A stretch of DNA of 38,994 nucleotides from Neolecta irregularis DAH-3 (Eukaryota > Ascomycota > Neolectomycetes > Neolectales > Neolectaceae): NCBI GenBank assembly GCA_001929475.1, contig LXFE01000150.1:1-38994 (forward strand), read 5' to 3'. A program made the translations under genes and the position numbers. This document shows, piece after piece, positions 22,071 through 34,637 of the stretch. Numbering within the stretch: position 1 is the first letter of the stretch; each line of letters begins with the position of its first letter. The notes under the pieces were generated by a model. It was not told the DNA's origin and did not search any database. It was given only the letters and a program-made list of their open reading frames with translations.

Positions 22071-22594
22071 CTAGCCGCCATTCCTCCTTCTACCAAGCTT
22101 CTCGACATAGAAGAGTCCAATAAAAAACCAATTCGGCCTGTTTTATTTCCCAAAAATTGAAAAGCATTATTGCCAGTTCCACCATCACAAAGGGACATAT
22201 CCGTCGTGTACGAAATAACAGGAGGGAAATCGTCAGCGTCCCTTTCGGTGAAACCCCTGCTGGCAAATGCCACTGCGCGGCGTGAACTGGAGTTGCTGAA
22301 AACGTCCGAGATTTGTACCCATGTCAAATAAGTATTGTTGTCTTCTTCCTATAAGGTGCCATGTCCCGTCAAAGTGAACTTTCCCGGGTTGTCATCATTG
22401 ATAATAGCGATCGAAGGGTCTCCTGCGCTCTCACCGATCCTTAATGTGTTGTACTGCCAAGTCATATTCATGCAGAGTTCAAAGTAAACTTGAATTACGA
22501 GAAAGGGCGAAGGAGTTTGCTTGTTCGGACCAGCAATTAATTTGGCTGATACGAGAGAGGGCGCGACAAGTGCGATAAAGATAGACTCAAGCAC
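22071..22594 (-). pseudogene. Broken tandem copy of the secreted glycoprotein gene
   Basis: Aligns along its length with the intact gene at 21116-21649. The signal peptide (IFIALVAPSLVSA), the block FELCMNMTW, GKFTLTGHGTL, the middle with FPPVISY and the final RRRNGG plus stop at 22071-22073 are all visible. It carries at least three lesions. First, the start codon region is missing: about 30 bp present between promoter and ATG in the intact copy are absent here. Second, a TAG at 22349-22351 replaces the tyrosine codon found in the partner (LYEE). Third, a frameshift in the run of T around 22120-22140 puts the last 20 codons in another phase. It is therefore a pseudogene. Confidence 0.75.
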
Positions 22595-23442
22595 GAGATG
22601 TATTCCCCTTTATATTTAAAAAAGCTCTCATAATACCCTTGTCTCCCATCTTATTTTGATAGGACATGAAACTAATGGGTTCAGCACCAGCAAACGAGAA
22701 ACGTACAAAACGGTCGTGTTCAGCAATATATTCCACTCATTACGTCTAGCCATCGAAACAATGGCGGACTTTAAAATTCAATTACAAGGATGGTAAAACC
22801 ATTGTTCGGGAGATTTCCCTATTTTCCCGTAATGATATATGCCTTCCACCTTTTCAAAGGTTTCCAAGGGGAACATTGCTCATCGATCGACATAAATAAG
22901 CGTTAGCGAAAGGCGCAAGATTTCCCCTACAACGGGTTCACGGTCTAAGTGCGATTATTTACACTAATGCTGAGCGCTAATCCAGACAGTCACAGAGATA
23001 AGATATTTACTAATATATGCAAATCCAAATAGACTAGTAGATGCTACTTGGGCACGAGTGAAACATTTGCCAAGTCTTCAATCATGCTACAAACATTTGG
23101 GCCAATGTGAGACATATATTGCAAGTCAGATGGGCAAACATGGGTTCGAGGCGAAATGGAACGAGGAAATCAGAGTGGGTACAAGCTATGTTCACATAGT
23201 TCAAGGGTAGTTTAGGGCTCTGGTCCAGTAAGAATATATTATATGCTAGGAGATTGAGGTTCTCAGGATATAGTTATTGCTAATAGAGCTCAAACAATCT
23301 GCATATACTCAACTGCTTCCACCAGCTGAACGAAATAACACAGGCGTCTCCAATGCAGTAGATTAGGCAATACCACAAAAGGTCAAAAACGGAACAAAGG
23401 AGTAACAGGGGATAAACTGACCCAAAACCACGCCTAGAAAAT
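22595..23442. other. Intergenic stretch, no gene seen
   Basis: Lies upstream of the broken secreted copy and downstream of YPT1. The right part is the YPT1 3' untranslated region. No frame of family likeness, RNA gene or repeat was found. Confidence 0.45.
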
Positions 23443-24322
<880 letters not shown>

Positions 24323-24507
24323 GGCAGCAGCGAGGGGGAGCGGCAGGCAGCGACAGCAGGCACCTGCTGTGGCCTTGTTCCGACCACCGCCGGCGCAACA
24401 AGTGCATACATACATCCACCCTCCCCTGCACTGCGGTATTCTACTGCGCCTCCCTTTCCCTGTGCTCCTCCATACACCTTCTGCTCTTCTCCTTCCTTCC
24501 TTCCACC

Positions 24508-25738
24508 ATGCACTTGACCATGGACATCGACCCGCTGCCGTCCTCCACCAAGGGAAAGGGCCGGGAATCCATCCAGATTACTCAGGATGTCAGTCCGTGG
24601 GTGGAGAAGTACAGGCCGACCGAGCTGGTAGATATAGTCAGCCATCAAGACATCATATCTACAAGCATGTCTGCCGTGGAAACCCTGGGCTCATTCCTCC
24701 AGTCACCAAGTTCGTGGCTGTAGACAGGGTCCCCCATATGTTGTTCTACGGCCCGCCAGGAACCGGAAAGACGTCAACAATCCTCGCCATTGCAAGAAAG
24801 ATATACGGAGACAAGTACCGGGGAATGATTCTAGAAGTGCTCGCCCTTTTCTACACATATATGCTCATACGTAGTTGAATGCTTCAGATGACCGCGGCAT
24901 CGATGTCGTCAGAGACCAAATTCGGACATTTGCGAGTACGCGACAAATCTTTAGCTCAGCATTTAAATTAATCGTCCTGGACGAAGCTGACGCCATGACA
25001 ACAGCAGCTCAAAACGCTCTACGCAGAAGTACACCACCACCCGGGCTCTATACTGACACAAACAGTCGTGGAAAAGTATACGGCCAATGTTAGATTCTGC
25101 ATCATCTGCAATTACGTAAACAAAATAATCCCCGCTATCCAGTCTCGTTGCACACGCTTTCGTTTCCAGCCATTACCCATCACTGAGGTATCCCGGCGGC
25201 TAAACCATGTTATTTTAAATGAAAACTGCCAGATTACTGAAGCAGGCAAGGAAGCCCTGTTGCGGCTGAGTAAAGGTGATATGAGACGGGCATTGAATGT
25301 GCTGCAAGCCTGTCATGCTGCATACGATTACATTGACGGAGTGGACGTGTATAACTGCGTCGGGAATCCACAACCCCAGGATATCACCAAGATTGTCCAA
25401 AGTATGATGAATGAAGAGTTTACTGTTTCGCTGAATAGTACGCGTCTCTTTCCATTGTAATTGACTCACAGCCATTTCCACCATAAAAACTGAGAAAGGT
25501 CTTGCGTTACAGGATATACTCGGTGGAGTGTATGAAGTTTTGCAGGAAACACAACTACGTGGGAATGTACGGATATACATCCTCGACCAGTTGGCAACGA
25601 TTGAGTAAGAGTACCCATCAAGCTACAGCAGCTGACTTCAGACACCGTCTGTCCACTGGTTCATGCGAGAAAATTCAACTCTCAGCTATGATAGCCGCCA
25701 TACAATTGGGCCTTCAACTCGCCAACCTGAATTCATGA
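24508..25738 (+). CDS. rfc3: Replication factor C subunit 3 (clamp-loader small subunit)
   Basis: AAA+ subunit of the clamp loader that places PCNA on primed DNA. Six exons, 24508-24664, 24703-24836, 24875-25028, 25066-25437, 25472-25604 and 25642-25738, give 348 aa. Motifs in order: PWVEKYRP (RFC box II), Walker [10 protein letters not shown] (69-77), [10 protein letters not shown], Walker B VLDEADAM with D133-E-A-D136, the arginine finger motif SRC at 175-177, and KGDMRRALN (sensor 2). Intron 1 has no GT donor in phase. Only a GC donor (GCATGT at 24665) yields DIISTITKFV, the family sequence, so I take it as GC-AG. The five-residue-earlier ATG is used as start; the second ATG (MDIDPLPSS) is an alternative. 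It converges on the Atg37-like gene. Confidence 0.95.
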
Positions 25739-25818
25739 ATGGCATTTCACCACAACTTTTGTAACCATAGACAAACCGCTTATGAATTAAATGCTCTACA
25801 ACAGTGAAGCACCATGCA

Positions 25819-26868
25819 TCAGTGACTATAAACAGAATTAGACCGTCTGCTCTGAACAGATCTTGAAGCTTGTCTCAGACGATATCTAGCTCGACCAAGA
25901 TATCTCCTGAGCCCATCTTCTATGACTCTAGCCAATAGCTGTGCTCGGAAATTTCCTTTTCTCCACATGTATGCCCAGATGCAAAGTAGAACAAATGCAT
26001 CAACGAGTGCGTGCTTGAACAGAAACTAGGAGAAATTAGCAGCAATATCGAGAAATTCAAAAATACCATAAAAAACGAGCATACTACGCCAAATAAACCC
26101 CCAATAACACCCCTTGCACGACTAGACTTTTTCTTTTTGCTATCCATAATTTCCCTTAAAGCAGCTACCTCGGTATTCAACCTCTCTAATGCCTTTTCAA
26201 AGTCTCGTTTCCAAAGCGCAGCTGTTATATCCGTCGCGCCAGCACTAATACTTGGATCCATGGCTCGAGCTGGAACAGCAGAAAGCGCAGACGAGAACAG
26301 GAAACTTGGCTGAGAAGGCGTAGGCGACGATCCTCCTGCGTGTGATTCAACTGGACTTGATGGTACATGTTTAACTTGGTCCCTTGACCCAATGAGAAGG
26401 CAACTCTTAGGATCCTACATACCAAACGAACTCTAATTCTTCAATCAGTTGTCTTGCTTCTGGCGTTGCTTTGGCATATTTGGCCATATTCTAATTACCA
26501 GTCAGAATCGCGTGTTGAGAGGGTTTATCCACGTCAATCAATAAGGTAATATACCGTCTCTTGGCCTCCGTTTTGGAAATTCCCTCTTGACTGTGCCACG
26601 AATCCCTGTTAATCAGAGCCTATTCTTTCGAGATGAGTTATGCCATTTAGTTTGTGCAGTTAGGTCCGAGGAGTCTGGTCTATCAAGGATCCCGGTGACG
26701 TTTCCTTCGGTAGCTTGTTTGTACAGTCCGTATAACTACCGGTAAGCAAATGCTGGATGTAGAGTGTACGAGCAAACGATCTTGTATCTGCGGTCTACTC
26801 AGATTGGAGCCTATTCTCTTGACAGTATTTAGCGCATGAGCAAAGACTCGATCAATTGAATCGCCCAT
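25819..26868 (-). CDS. Acyl-CoA-binding protein with C-terminal membrane anchor (Atg37/ACBD5-like)
   Basis: The N-terminal acyl-CoA-binding domain (residues 1-100) opens with MGDSIDRVFAHALNTVKRI and continues through LYGLYKQATEGNV, AQTKWDSW and GISKTEAKRRYI. The conserved Tyr, Lys and Trp ligand residues are present. Six exons: 26770-26868, 26644-26735, 26533-26605, 26423-26490, 26088-26382 and 25819-26025, giving 277 aa. A short coiled-coil (EKALERLNTEVAALREI) precedes the membrane segment ALVDAFVLLCIWAYMW and a basic tail. This layout is that of Atg37/ACBD5, which sits on peroxisomes and takes part in pexophagy or lipid contact. Intron 2 (26606-26643) must be GC-AG, with donor GCATAA, to form KWDSW. 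The peroxisomal role is known from relatives, not shown here. Confidence 0.82.
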
Positions 26869-27090
26869 GGGTGGACAAGTGTAGTGACGTCGGCGTAGTT
26901 TTAGACAATCACGAGAATATTAATGAACAAGTATAGACATAATAATAGCAGCTATTGTCATTTCTAAAGTCTGCGTCTCGAATGATACATCCCAAATAAA
27001 GAAGCACACGATAGAAGAAATACAAAAAACCAAGTAGTAGCAAAACGGACAGTAGAACCCATTTGCATCAGCTTTTATTACCTAGCATCG

Positions 27091-28798
27091 CTAAACGTCA
27101 TTCTCGGGTTTTCCTGTACCAGTGCTAAATCCACGACCTCGACTGGGCCGGTATCCTCCTCCGTTCGCATATCCATTCTGGCGGTGACCAGTGCCACTGC
27201 CTCGTCCACGGCCACGCCCTCTGCCCCGTCCCCGATAACCACCAATGCTTGCTTCTCCAAATGTGTCCATATTCAACTTGCGCTCTTCAACTCTCCATTC
27301 ACTCCCGCCCCGTCGGAGATTCTGTCCACTGACCTTGTCTTTATTCTCACATGATATGTTATCAAAGAATGAAGATTTTGGGTTGTAAAAGTTACCGCTG
27401 GAGGGAGAAACAGGGCTTTTCACGTCTTCAGTAATCGGGGAGCCGGTGGCAATTACTTCTTTTACAAGATCTTCTTTATTGAATTTTCGGTTTTGGGCAA
27501 CAAAGTCGTAGTCGGGTTTTTGTTTACTTAGGTTGGGCTTGTGATGCGTACTTCGTGAGGATTCGCCTGTATGGCCTATAAATAGGCAAAAATACAACTT
27601 GAAGGGAAATACCTGTTTTCACTTGACTAAGTTTGCGAGCGAGCGCCTCGACAGCATCAGATCCTGGTTGAGTTTGAGCTTCTGAGGGCTTGCTTGAACC
27701 TTGCTGGGCAGGAGGAGGTGCTTTGGTAGTGATAATGGGAGGGCAATGACGTTGAAGCGGTAAGGCGGGGACTGGGATTGGCGACCTCTCCATGGTCTTT
27801 GCTTCAGCAGGCTTTGTTTCCTGAACCAGTTCAGGCGCGTTTTTGAGAACCGGAGAGGCGGTAAGTGCAGGTTTCGATACATCTTGTTCGGATTTTAGAT
27901 TTGACGCAATGATTGGAGGAGAAATGGGTGCATGGGACGCTTGACCTGAAGCTGGTCGAAAATTCTGTTGCTGAAGTGGCTGTTGCTGAAACATTTGGGG
28001 TCTTGATGCATATGGTCCATGAGAGAATGGATTGGGATATTGCGGGGGTCTGTCGTTGCCAAAAGATTGATAATATTGCGGATAGGCTCCGTACTGTGGT
28101 CGAGGGCCAAACCCGTTTATTCCACCATACTGATGGTGCATTGGCGGTGCACCAGGAAGCATAGGATTAAACTGCCCCGATGATTGTTGGGGATTTGGGA
28201 TTTCTCGAGTGGAAGGAGTTTGAGATTGTCCTTGCTGATGATTCTGCGCCATCGGTTTCGCCTATTGACAGTTAGCGTGTGAAAAGCCAACAGAAAGAAG
28301 TGGCATATGAAGAAAATCAGAAGGAAGGCAAAGGAGATATCGGCATGGTTTGCGCCTCAGATAAATTTTAAACATCCGAGATGATCATTACTTCATTGGG
28401 AACACAAAATTGGACGTACACTTAATATTGCGGGATCCTGAAACTCCTGATCGTTTTGCTGAGGCGATGGCTCGTTCCCTTTGACTATGGTCAAGTCGGC
28501 GATATCTTCACCTTTGAACACGATACAATCGTACAATGCAGGCGCTGGAGGGACGAATTTTCCGTGTGGTGTCTGCCGGCTCTCGCTACCAAAAGACTGG
28601 ACTATGAGATAAGATTTTGAAGCTTGAGCAAAGAAAAGAGTTGAACCTTTGTCCATGGTTATTTTGCGACCAGTTTCGTCAACTGATATCAGCGTGCCTT
28701 CATATCTATGCCAGTGTAAATTGCATTTCCCTTGTAGTGACATACCGAAGATTCATCTTCGAGATTAGGTTAATTTTTCGGCCTACGAATTCGGCCAT
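27091..28798 (-). CDS. scd6: Scd6/LSm14-family translational repressor
   Basis: RNA-granule (P-body) protein that represses translation and helps decapping through Dhh1 and Dcp2. Five exons, 28746-28798, 28647-28705, 28420-28601, 27613-28261 and 27091-27566, give 472 aa. Order of domains: N-terminal LSm14 fold (MAEFVGRKINLISKMNLR, then YEGTLIS, VQSFGSE, IVFKGEDIADL); a long Pro/Gln/Tyr-rich linker; the FDF motif (YDFVAQNRKFNKEDL); the FFD box (NPKSSFFDNIS); the TFG box (MDTFGEA); and C-terminal RGG repeats. Everything expected of the family is present. The second intron is 45 nt and stop-free in frame, so its retention would insert 15 residues into the LSm fold. The gene lies 222 bp upstream of the Atg37-like gene on the same strand. 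Confidence 0.93.
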
Positions 28799-30759
28799 TG
28801 GGATTATAGATTACTGAAGGCTTGAGGGGCGAGAGGAAGCGATGTAGTCGTAGCTTTTCGTCGTCAGTCCAGGGACGTGCACGTGTTTAACATGAGTGGA
28901 CAAGTGCAGCGACTCGTATGACAATTCAAAGACAAAGAACTCCAGAATCCTGGAAAAATCAGGAAAAAGGATAGATTCCATTTATCTAAAAGCTTGAGAT
29001 AGATTTTCAGCGTTTGTATATCTTTGCAAATGATTACACACGAGAAACGTTCATATGAAGTATGTGAACAGTCAAGTGTTCCCTTTTTATCGCTCATAGA
29101 CTTTAGTTAGTATATCGATAGTGCGCTAGTTACTTTGAGTGAAGGTAACTACGTATACAATCAATTTACACGGTTAAAGTCCACCCTGCTAGCCAGATAT
29201 AGACCTACCTACTTAGTAATTCTTTGAGGAGCACTTTGCTAATACCTACTCGCTCCTTCCTCTACGGATCTCCATCCGATCCGTAATCCTCCTCATTGAA
29301 CTCGTTAGCTCTACAATAATATTGATCGGGTATGGATGATGTTGCTGCTCTGTTTCTCACTGACGAAGTTGACTTCCTTAGAGCTTGTTCTCTCATCTTG
29401 TGGTCTACAAGCCCATCCGCATGATTGATTGGCCATCGTCGGTATTGAAGCTCTGTTTATCAGTGCCGGTGATTGTTTGTTCCTGCTGGCCGTGGCGGTT
29501 CCGAGTATCCCTACAATCACCCAGGTGAAGTAGGATGGCGGGGAAATTTACCATATGGAGTCAACTAAGCATTTAATCTTTCTATATGGAAGATTGGACG
29601 AAACTAGCAAGTATTAACAGAAAATAGCCTTTAGGTTTTACACCAGTCGTGGGATGGACATGATAAAACCATTCATGTGGAAGCGGCTGGAGAAACGGCT
29701 CGAGATGGTCACGCTCTAGATAGAGTAATGGACTCCATCTGTTCCTTTATTTATTTCCAAAATACTATTTTTCTGAAATGGCTTGATAAGGGATGCCGCA
29801 TTGCCAACATCTTTTTTCGAACGATCAACAATATGGCCTCGAAAAGGAAAGTAAAATCTGCATACTTACCTAATCCTTGGAAATACCCTTCAAGTTCATT
29901 TCTGATATGGTCATTCTCAATCCGAGAACCTTAATATATACATACGAGTTTCAATCTGGCTCGAATTTTGGGAAACATTCTATCTCGGCTTTAATTGAGA
30001 GTTCCAGATACAAAATTACAGAAGGGTTTGGGTGACCAAGTCCTTTTAAAGATAGGAAAACATATATACAAGATCGGTTTACCGTAATCACAAGCCTTTC
30101 CAAGACATTCTACCTCGGGTCGCTTAACGCTGCATGAATGGGAAGTCATGAAGCAATCATAGCTGGGAGGCAGCTACGTGGCATGTGGCTGTTCGCCTTG
30201 CATCGGTATGTACCGATTGGGAGAAATAAAAGTGAAGACATGCAATGTCAGGAATGATACAAGAGAGTCAGGTATAGAGTAGCTTGATATTTCCAGCCCA
30301 ACTGCATGAACATGGACCAGGGGTGCGATCATGCCAAGTAGAATTACCGGTTCTTGACTACGAAAAGCTGAGACCAGGAGGACGTCGGACTAATTCCTCA
30401 TGTAGAAATATTGCGCCACTTGCCTCCTCCTTGCTTACTTTGTCCTGAAGAGGTATGTGTTTCTGAGTTGGAAATGGTTTACCTTGCCCGGATACGCGCC
30501 AGGATAACAGTAGAATACTTCGTCTGGCTGATCCTTTTACCTGGAATACTGGACGTAGTCAATGAAATATTTACCTTCCGTGTCTCTCGTGTTGAACAAA
30601 AAGATAACAAAGGGTCTCAATGGCGTTCTCGTGGCGCTGCCCATCGTCGCCGAAATAAGTGATCGAAACAACTGTTGCGATGGATCATCTCTCCATCTTC
30701 CTCAATAAAAACCCATCTGTATCTCGCCACGGTTATCCTGTATTTTGCTCTCTATAACC
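28799..30759. other. Two-kilobase gap without a defensible gene
   Basis: The longest open stretches are short. One is of slight interest: on the minus strand at about 29310-29550 an ATG (MVNFPAILLHL) is one base out of phase with a hydrophobic stretch (VIVGILGTATAS). Together they would make a textbook signal peptide, followed by about 45 codons with CGWAC. As it stands the frame is broken, so I do not call a gene. The rest shows no repeat or RNA gene that I can recognise. The right end holds the PLAC8 promoter. Confidence 0.45.
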
Positions 30760-31456
30760 ATGACCGAACCAATTCAAGAACAGCCAGTCCCTGTTCAGGC
30801 TCCTCAGTACCAAGGGACTGCCCCTGAAGAAGAGTGGCAGAATGAGCTATGTGGCTGCTTTGATGACATGACTATCTGTAATGAATGCTGCTGTAGATTG
30901 TTCTAATTTGTGAATAGGTCTCTTGGGTTGCTGCTGTCCTTGTATCGTCTATGGACAGACCAGATACCGTTTGCATAACCCTAATGAAGCACATTTGGAG
31001 CCCGGTATGCCGTCCTATCTATCTGTTTACTCACTCTTAGCCGTTACGGGCTCATGTGCCGCCTGGTTCGCTCTTGAATATTGCACCGGATGTGCTTGGA
31101 TCTTAAATTGTCTTAATCGAGGTATCTATGTCTCATCTTGCCTTCATTGACACATCTTAGGCGATGTCCGACGACAATACAATATTCGAGGAACCACGGG
31201 TCTGGATTGCTGCATCAGCTTTTTCTGTGGCGGATGCGTATATTCTCATTCATCCAGTCTCGGGTTAACGATACAGGCTATCTGTCAGGAATACAAAGAA
31301 GTTCGAGACCGTGAGAACGCTCGACTTGCTGCAGAAGGTTCTGCAGGCTACGCTGCGCAACAACCAATGACATATACCGCACCCCCAACTGCACCAGCAC
31401 CAGCATTTGAGAATGAAAAAGCCACGTACAATCCTCAAGCAAATACTAGTGTATGA
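30760..31456 (+). CDS. PLAC8/DUF614 cysteine-rich protein
   Basis: Member of the PLAC8 family, small Cys-rich, membrane-associated proteins linked elsewhere to metal tolerance and cell-size control. Four exons, 30760-30877, 30918-31121, 31161-31237 and 31277-31456, give 192 aa. The core CLLGCCCPCIVYGQTRYRL, formed across intron 1, carries the family CCxxxxCPC pattern. A hydrophobic segment with CAAWFALEYCTGC follows, then DVRRQYNIRG and the second Cys block LDCCISFFCGGCC-like region, where intron 3 falls after the last cysteine, followed by AICQEYKEVRDRENAR. The tail is Pro/Ala-rich. Phases agree at every junction. Start at 30760 is the first ATG. It converges on PMT2. Family certain, cellular role unknown. 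Confidence 0.88.
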
Positions 31457-31871
31457 GGTTTTGAAAAATTAACATATGCAGTTCATTGTTATTTAGATTA
31501 TCTTAATCAAGTATATTATCTAATATAATAATCAAATTCATCTTAAAACCCTTATCCTTGTTAGATGCGTAGTTGGATTTGTGTGACTTGTAGCCACCAA
31601 ATATCAAGAATCTTGATGGATTTCGCGGAACACTTCTAGAGCCTCAAATAGTGCAGATTGAAGTGTTAAAGTGCAATAACTGACTGGTACCTCCAGGTCT
31701 TTGGTTTTCGCCTCTTCCCCTTTCTTGTGGAATTGACCTGAATTCGATCAGGCTTTGAGAAGTTTGGCGTCGCAGGGAAATCCCCCGATTTACAGTCTTC
31801 TCACCGGATCAAGCCAGACAGTCCTCAAAGAAATATTTATTCTCATACTAGCTTTTTTTTATCTACGAATC
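31457..31871. other. Shared 3' region of the PLAC8 and PMT2 genes
   Basis: AT-rich spacer between two convergent genes, with long A/T runs near 31490-31550. No coding frame on either strand is supported. Confidence 0.5.
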
Positions 31872-34499
31872 TCACATATTCCAAGACGGAAGCCACCTCA
31901 GTTTTCCATACTGGTTACTTGGGCCAGTCATTCCAAAGGTGATATCCTTGAAATAGATAAAAATTCCGGTAACGACAATGTATGCCGCACCAAATATAGC
32001 AGCTCGAAGTTTGGGAGGCAAAGGAGTAGTAAAATGATCAAAAATGAAGCCACAGGTCAAGATGGCAAACCACAAAGCCGGGAAATAATGGTGAACGTAT
32101 AGAACACTAGAATATGAGTCATTGATCATACGAAGTGACTCAACCGGCCCATAATGAAGAAAGGGATGTAGTGCAAAACCCACCCAAGAAGCGGATAGAA
32201 ACCAGAGTAATGGATATGGTCGATTTGAGCTTTAGAAATAAGCTACACAAAACGTTCAAGTTGTTACCCCAAGTTAGATCCTTGTAATGGCGCTGCCATC
32301 TAACAAGATAGACGGCAGCCATCAAAACAAAGATAGCTAGGCTTACGGTAGATGCCCAGTAAACGATGGGATTTCCAAGCAGATAATATTTGATGGCTTA
32401 AATAGTCAGTGAAATTCAAAAGCATGAGGAATACCATTGTCGTCCCAGCCACACATTCGCAATCCGAGGGCGGCTATTGGCCAGTGCCATGCTTCAGAGG
32501 CAAGAATATCAAATTTATCAGGATCGGGAACAAGGGCATTGTTTGAAGTCATCATTGCCACATTGAGATGAATGAGATCTCGTAGAAAGGGTGACTTGAA
32601 GGCAGTAGCTTCAGCGTTTGGGACTAGTATATATGTAAGCAATCAAGATCAAGATCAAGGGTGTTACGTCGTTCATTCCAGTGACTTTCGACGTTCCAAT
32701 GAGTATATCGGTCTTTTGGTACGTCGTCTTTGGTGCAAGTGACTTCGATTTGTTTGAAACCCCATTGAGGAAGATTGACATTGGCGGCTCGTAGATAACA
32801 CCCCATTACTTGGTTTCGTAGTCTGAACGCCGTCGTCAATGCCCGAACTTGGGAGTGGTCCATATATTTCAGATCATCAACAACCTCGACCTTCCAGTAA
32901 TCTTTTTCGTCGCCAAGTGTTATATTTCCGTAGGTCGACACTTCCAAGTGTGCTTTCGTGAGTGGAGCAGCAACATCATGAGAGTGCAAGTTTCTGCCAG
33001 ATTGGCTGTGAATTAATCGAATTACTTCACCGTTCTTGAGAAATCTGATTGGGCCATTTTGCATGTCCAACTCTGGTTCATCATGCCTGGGATAAACCAC
33101 CCAATCGTTATTCGCGTCTTTATGATGATAGCAAGTGACTTGTTGCTGTCCTGAACCCTCGGGATATGTCTGGACATGGGAATGAAGCAATCCTCCGCCA
33201 TAACCCATAGCCTTGATTGTAACACGTGATCCATAAGCTATATCTAAGGGGATGTTGTTGAGATCCGTTCCGCGGAGGTTTGCTTGGAATAGCGAGCTCA
33301 TTTGAGCATCCCCTGAACCGCTATTTCTAAGAATAACGAAGTGGAGGTAAAAACTGGATACATAGACAACGACTGGAACCACAATCAGAAATGCTATTCG
33401 AGCGATCCAATGCTTTGCATATTCAGCCTGATAGTTAACCCTGGAGACAAATAAACAACAAACCTTTGGCATCCTATAGTCGGCAAATTTGTTCCACAGA
33501 TCTTCAATGGTGTAGATTCCAACCAATGCTGTGCCAAGCAATCCGACCCACTTGACACTGAAAATTTAGTTTACGAAAGCGAAGACCACAAACCTGCAAA
33601 CGCAACCAATTGAAACGCCAATAGCAAAGAGCCATCCCCACCAGTTTACAGAAAAACTTTCCTTCTGTAATCGATGGAAACTGGATAGACAAAACATGGT
33701 AGTAAATGTAAAGAACAGAAGCATCGAGTCCAATAAAATGAAACGGCTGATCGTAGTGTAGGAATTATCAAAGAGGACCATCAGAGTAACGAGCACAGTC
33801 GCATAGAAGGAAAAGTTAAGGTTTCGCGCAGTATAATATGCCAAAGGAACGCACATGATGCCAAACATCGCGTTGAAAACTCTCATAAAGATATAGTTGA
33901 CCTCCACCGGGTACTTATGACCAGAATCAAACGAGAAAGTTCCATTGTAGCCGGCAAGATATCCTGAAAGACCCACAAGCATCTTGCCGAGAGGCGGATG
34001 TACCTAACGCATTAGAGTTTTACGCCGCGGAAAATATTACGTCAAAATAAAACTCTCTCTTGATATAATATGATCCAAACTTTCCAAAGCTGGAGATATT
34101 AGCTTGAGAAAGTTTAAAACCTACTGTGCTTCGTCCCAAGTGACGATGTCAGATTGCCCGATCTTCCAGAGCCGGGTGAAGAATGCCAGTGCAGTAAGGA
34201 TTACCGGAGTTAAATTGTGATTTGCATGTTGAACAGCAACAGCCTTTGGAGTTGGTTGATTTAGAATCGTGCGGGAGAACAGTTACCTTGTGGTTTTGCA
34301 AGTGCACTTTTGGTCCATATTTGAGAATTTCACTATCATCGGACCACGATTCCGCGAGATCCTGCACAGCCTCGGGGACAAATTTCCTTTTTTTCACGGC
34401 GTCACTTTGCAAGCTCGAAGAGACGGCAGACATGGTGGATCGCCCGAGGAAAGGGAGTGGACTCGTAATGGAAGAGGGAGCGGTTTCAGCTACCAACAT
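31872..34499 (-). CDS. pmt2: Protein O-mannosyltransferase, Pmt2 subfamily
   Basis: ER membrane enzyme that transfers mannose from dolichol phosphate to Ser/Thr of secretory proteins, usually as a Pmt1-Pmt2 dimer. Ten exons: 34287-34499, 34125-34243, 34041-34089, 33594-34003, 33464-33557, 32668-33427, 32435-32623, 32268-32396, 32145-32229 and 31872-32106, giving 760 aa. The catalytic loop has TWDEAHFG with the Asp-Glu pair, then [15 protein letters not shown]. Three MIR-type repeats fill the luminal loop ([41 protein letters not shown]). [20 protein letters not shown] and [10 protein letters not shown], then [12 protein letters not shown] and [18 protein letters not shown], place it in Pmt2. 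The 36-nt intron at 33428-33463 is stop-free in frame. Its 5' end lies 139 bp from the stop of the first CAP gene, on the same strand. Confidence 0.94.
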
Positions 34500-34637
34500 A
34501 ACACCAAAAAACTCATCAATAGTCTATGTTGCACAAACCGTTCAACATGTAAAGTATAGCAGCAAATATATTCTCAAAGTTAAAAGTTTAAAGTCGAACA
34601 GAAGAAAGAAACATCTGACCGAAATTTGAGCACAAGC

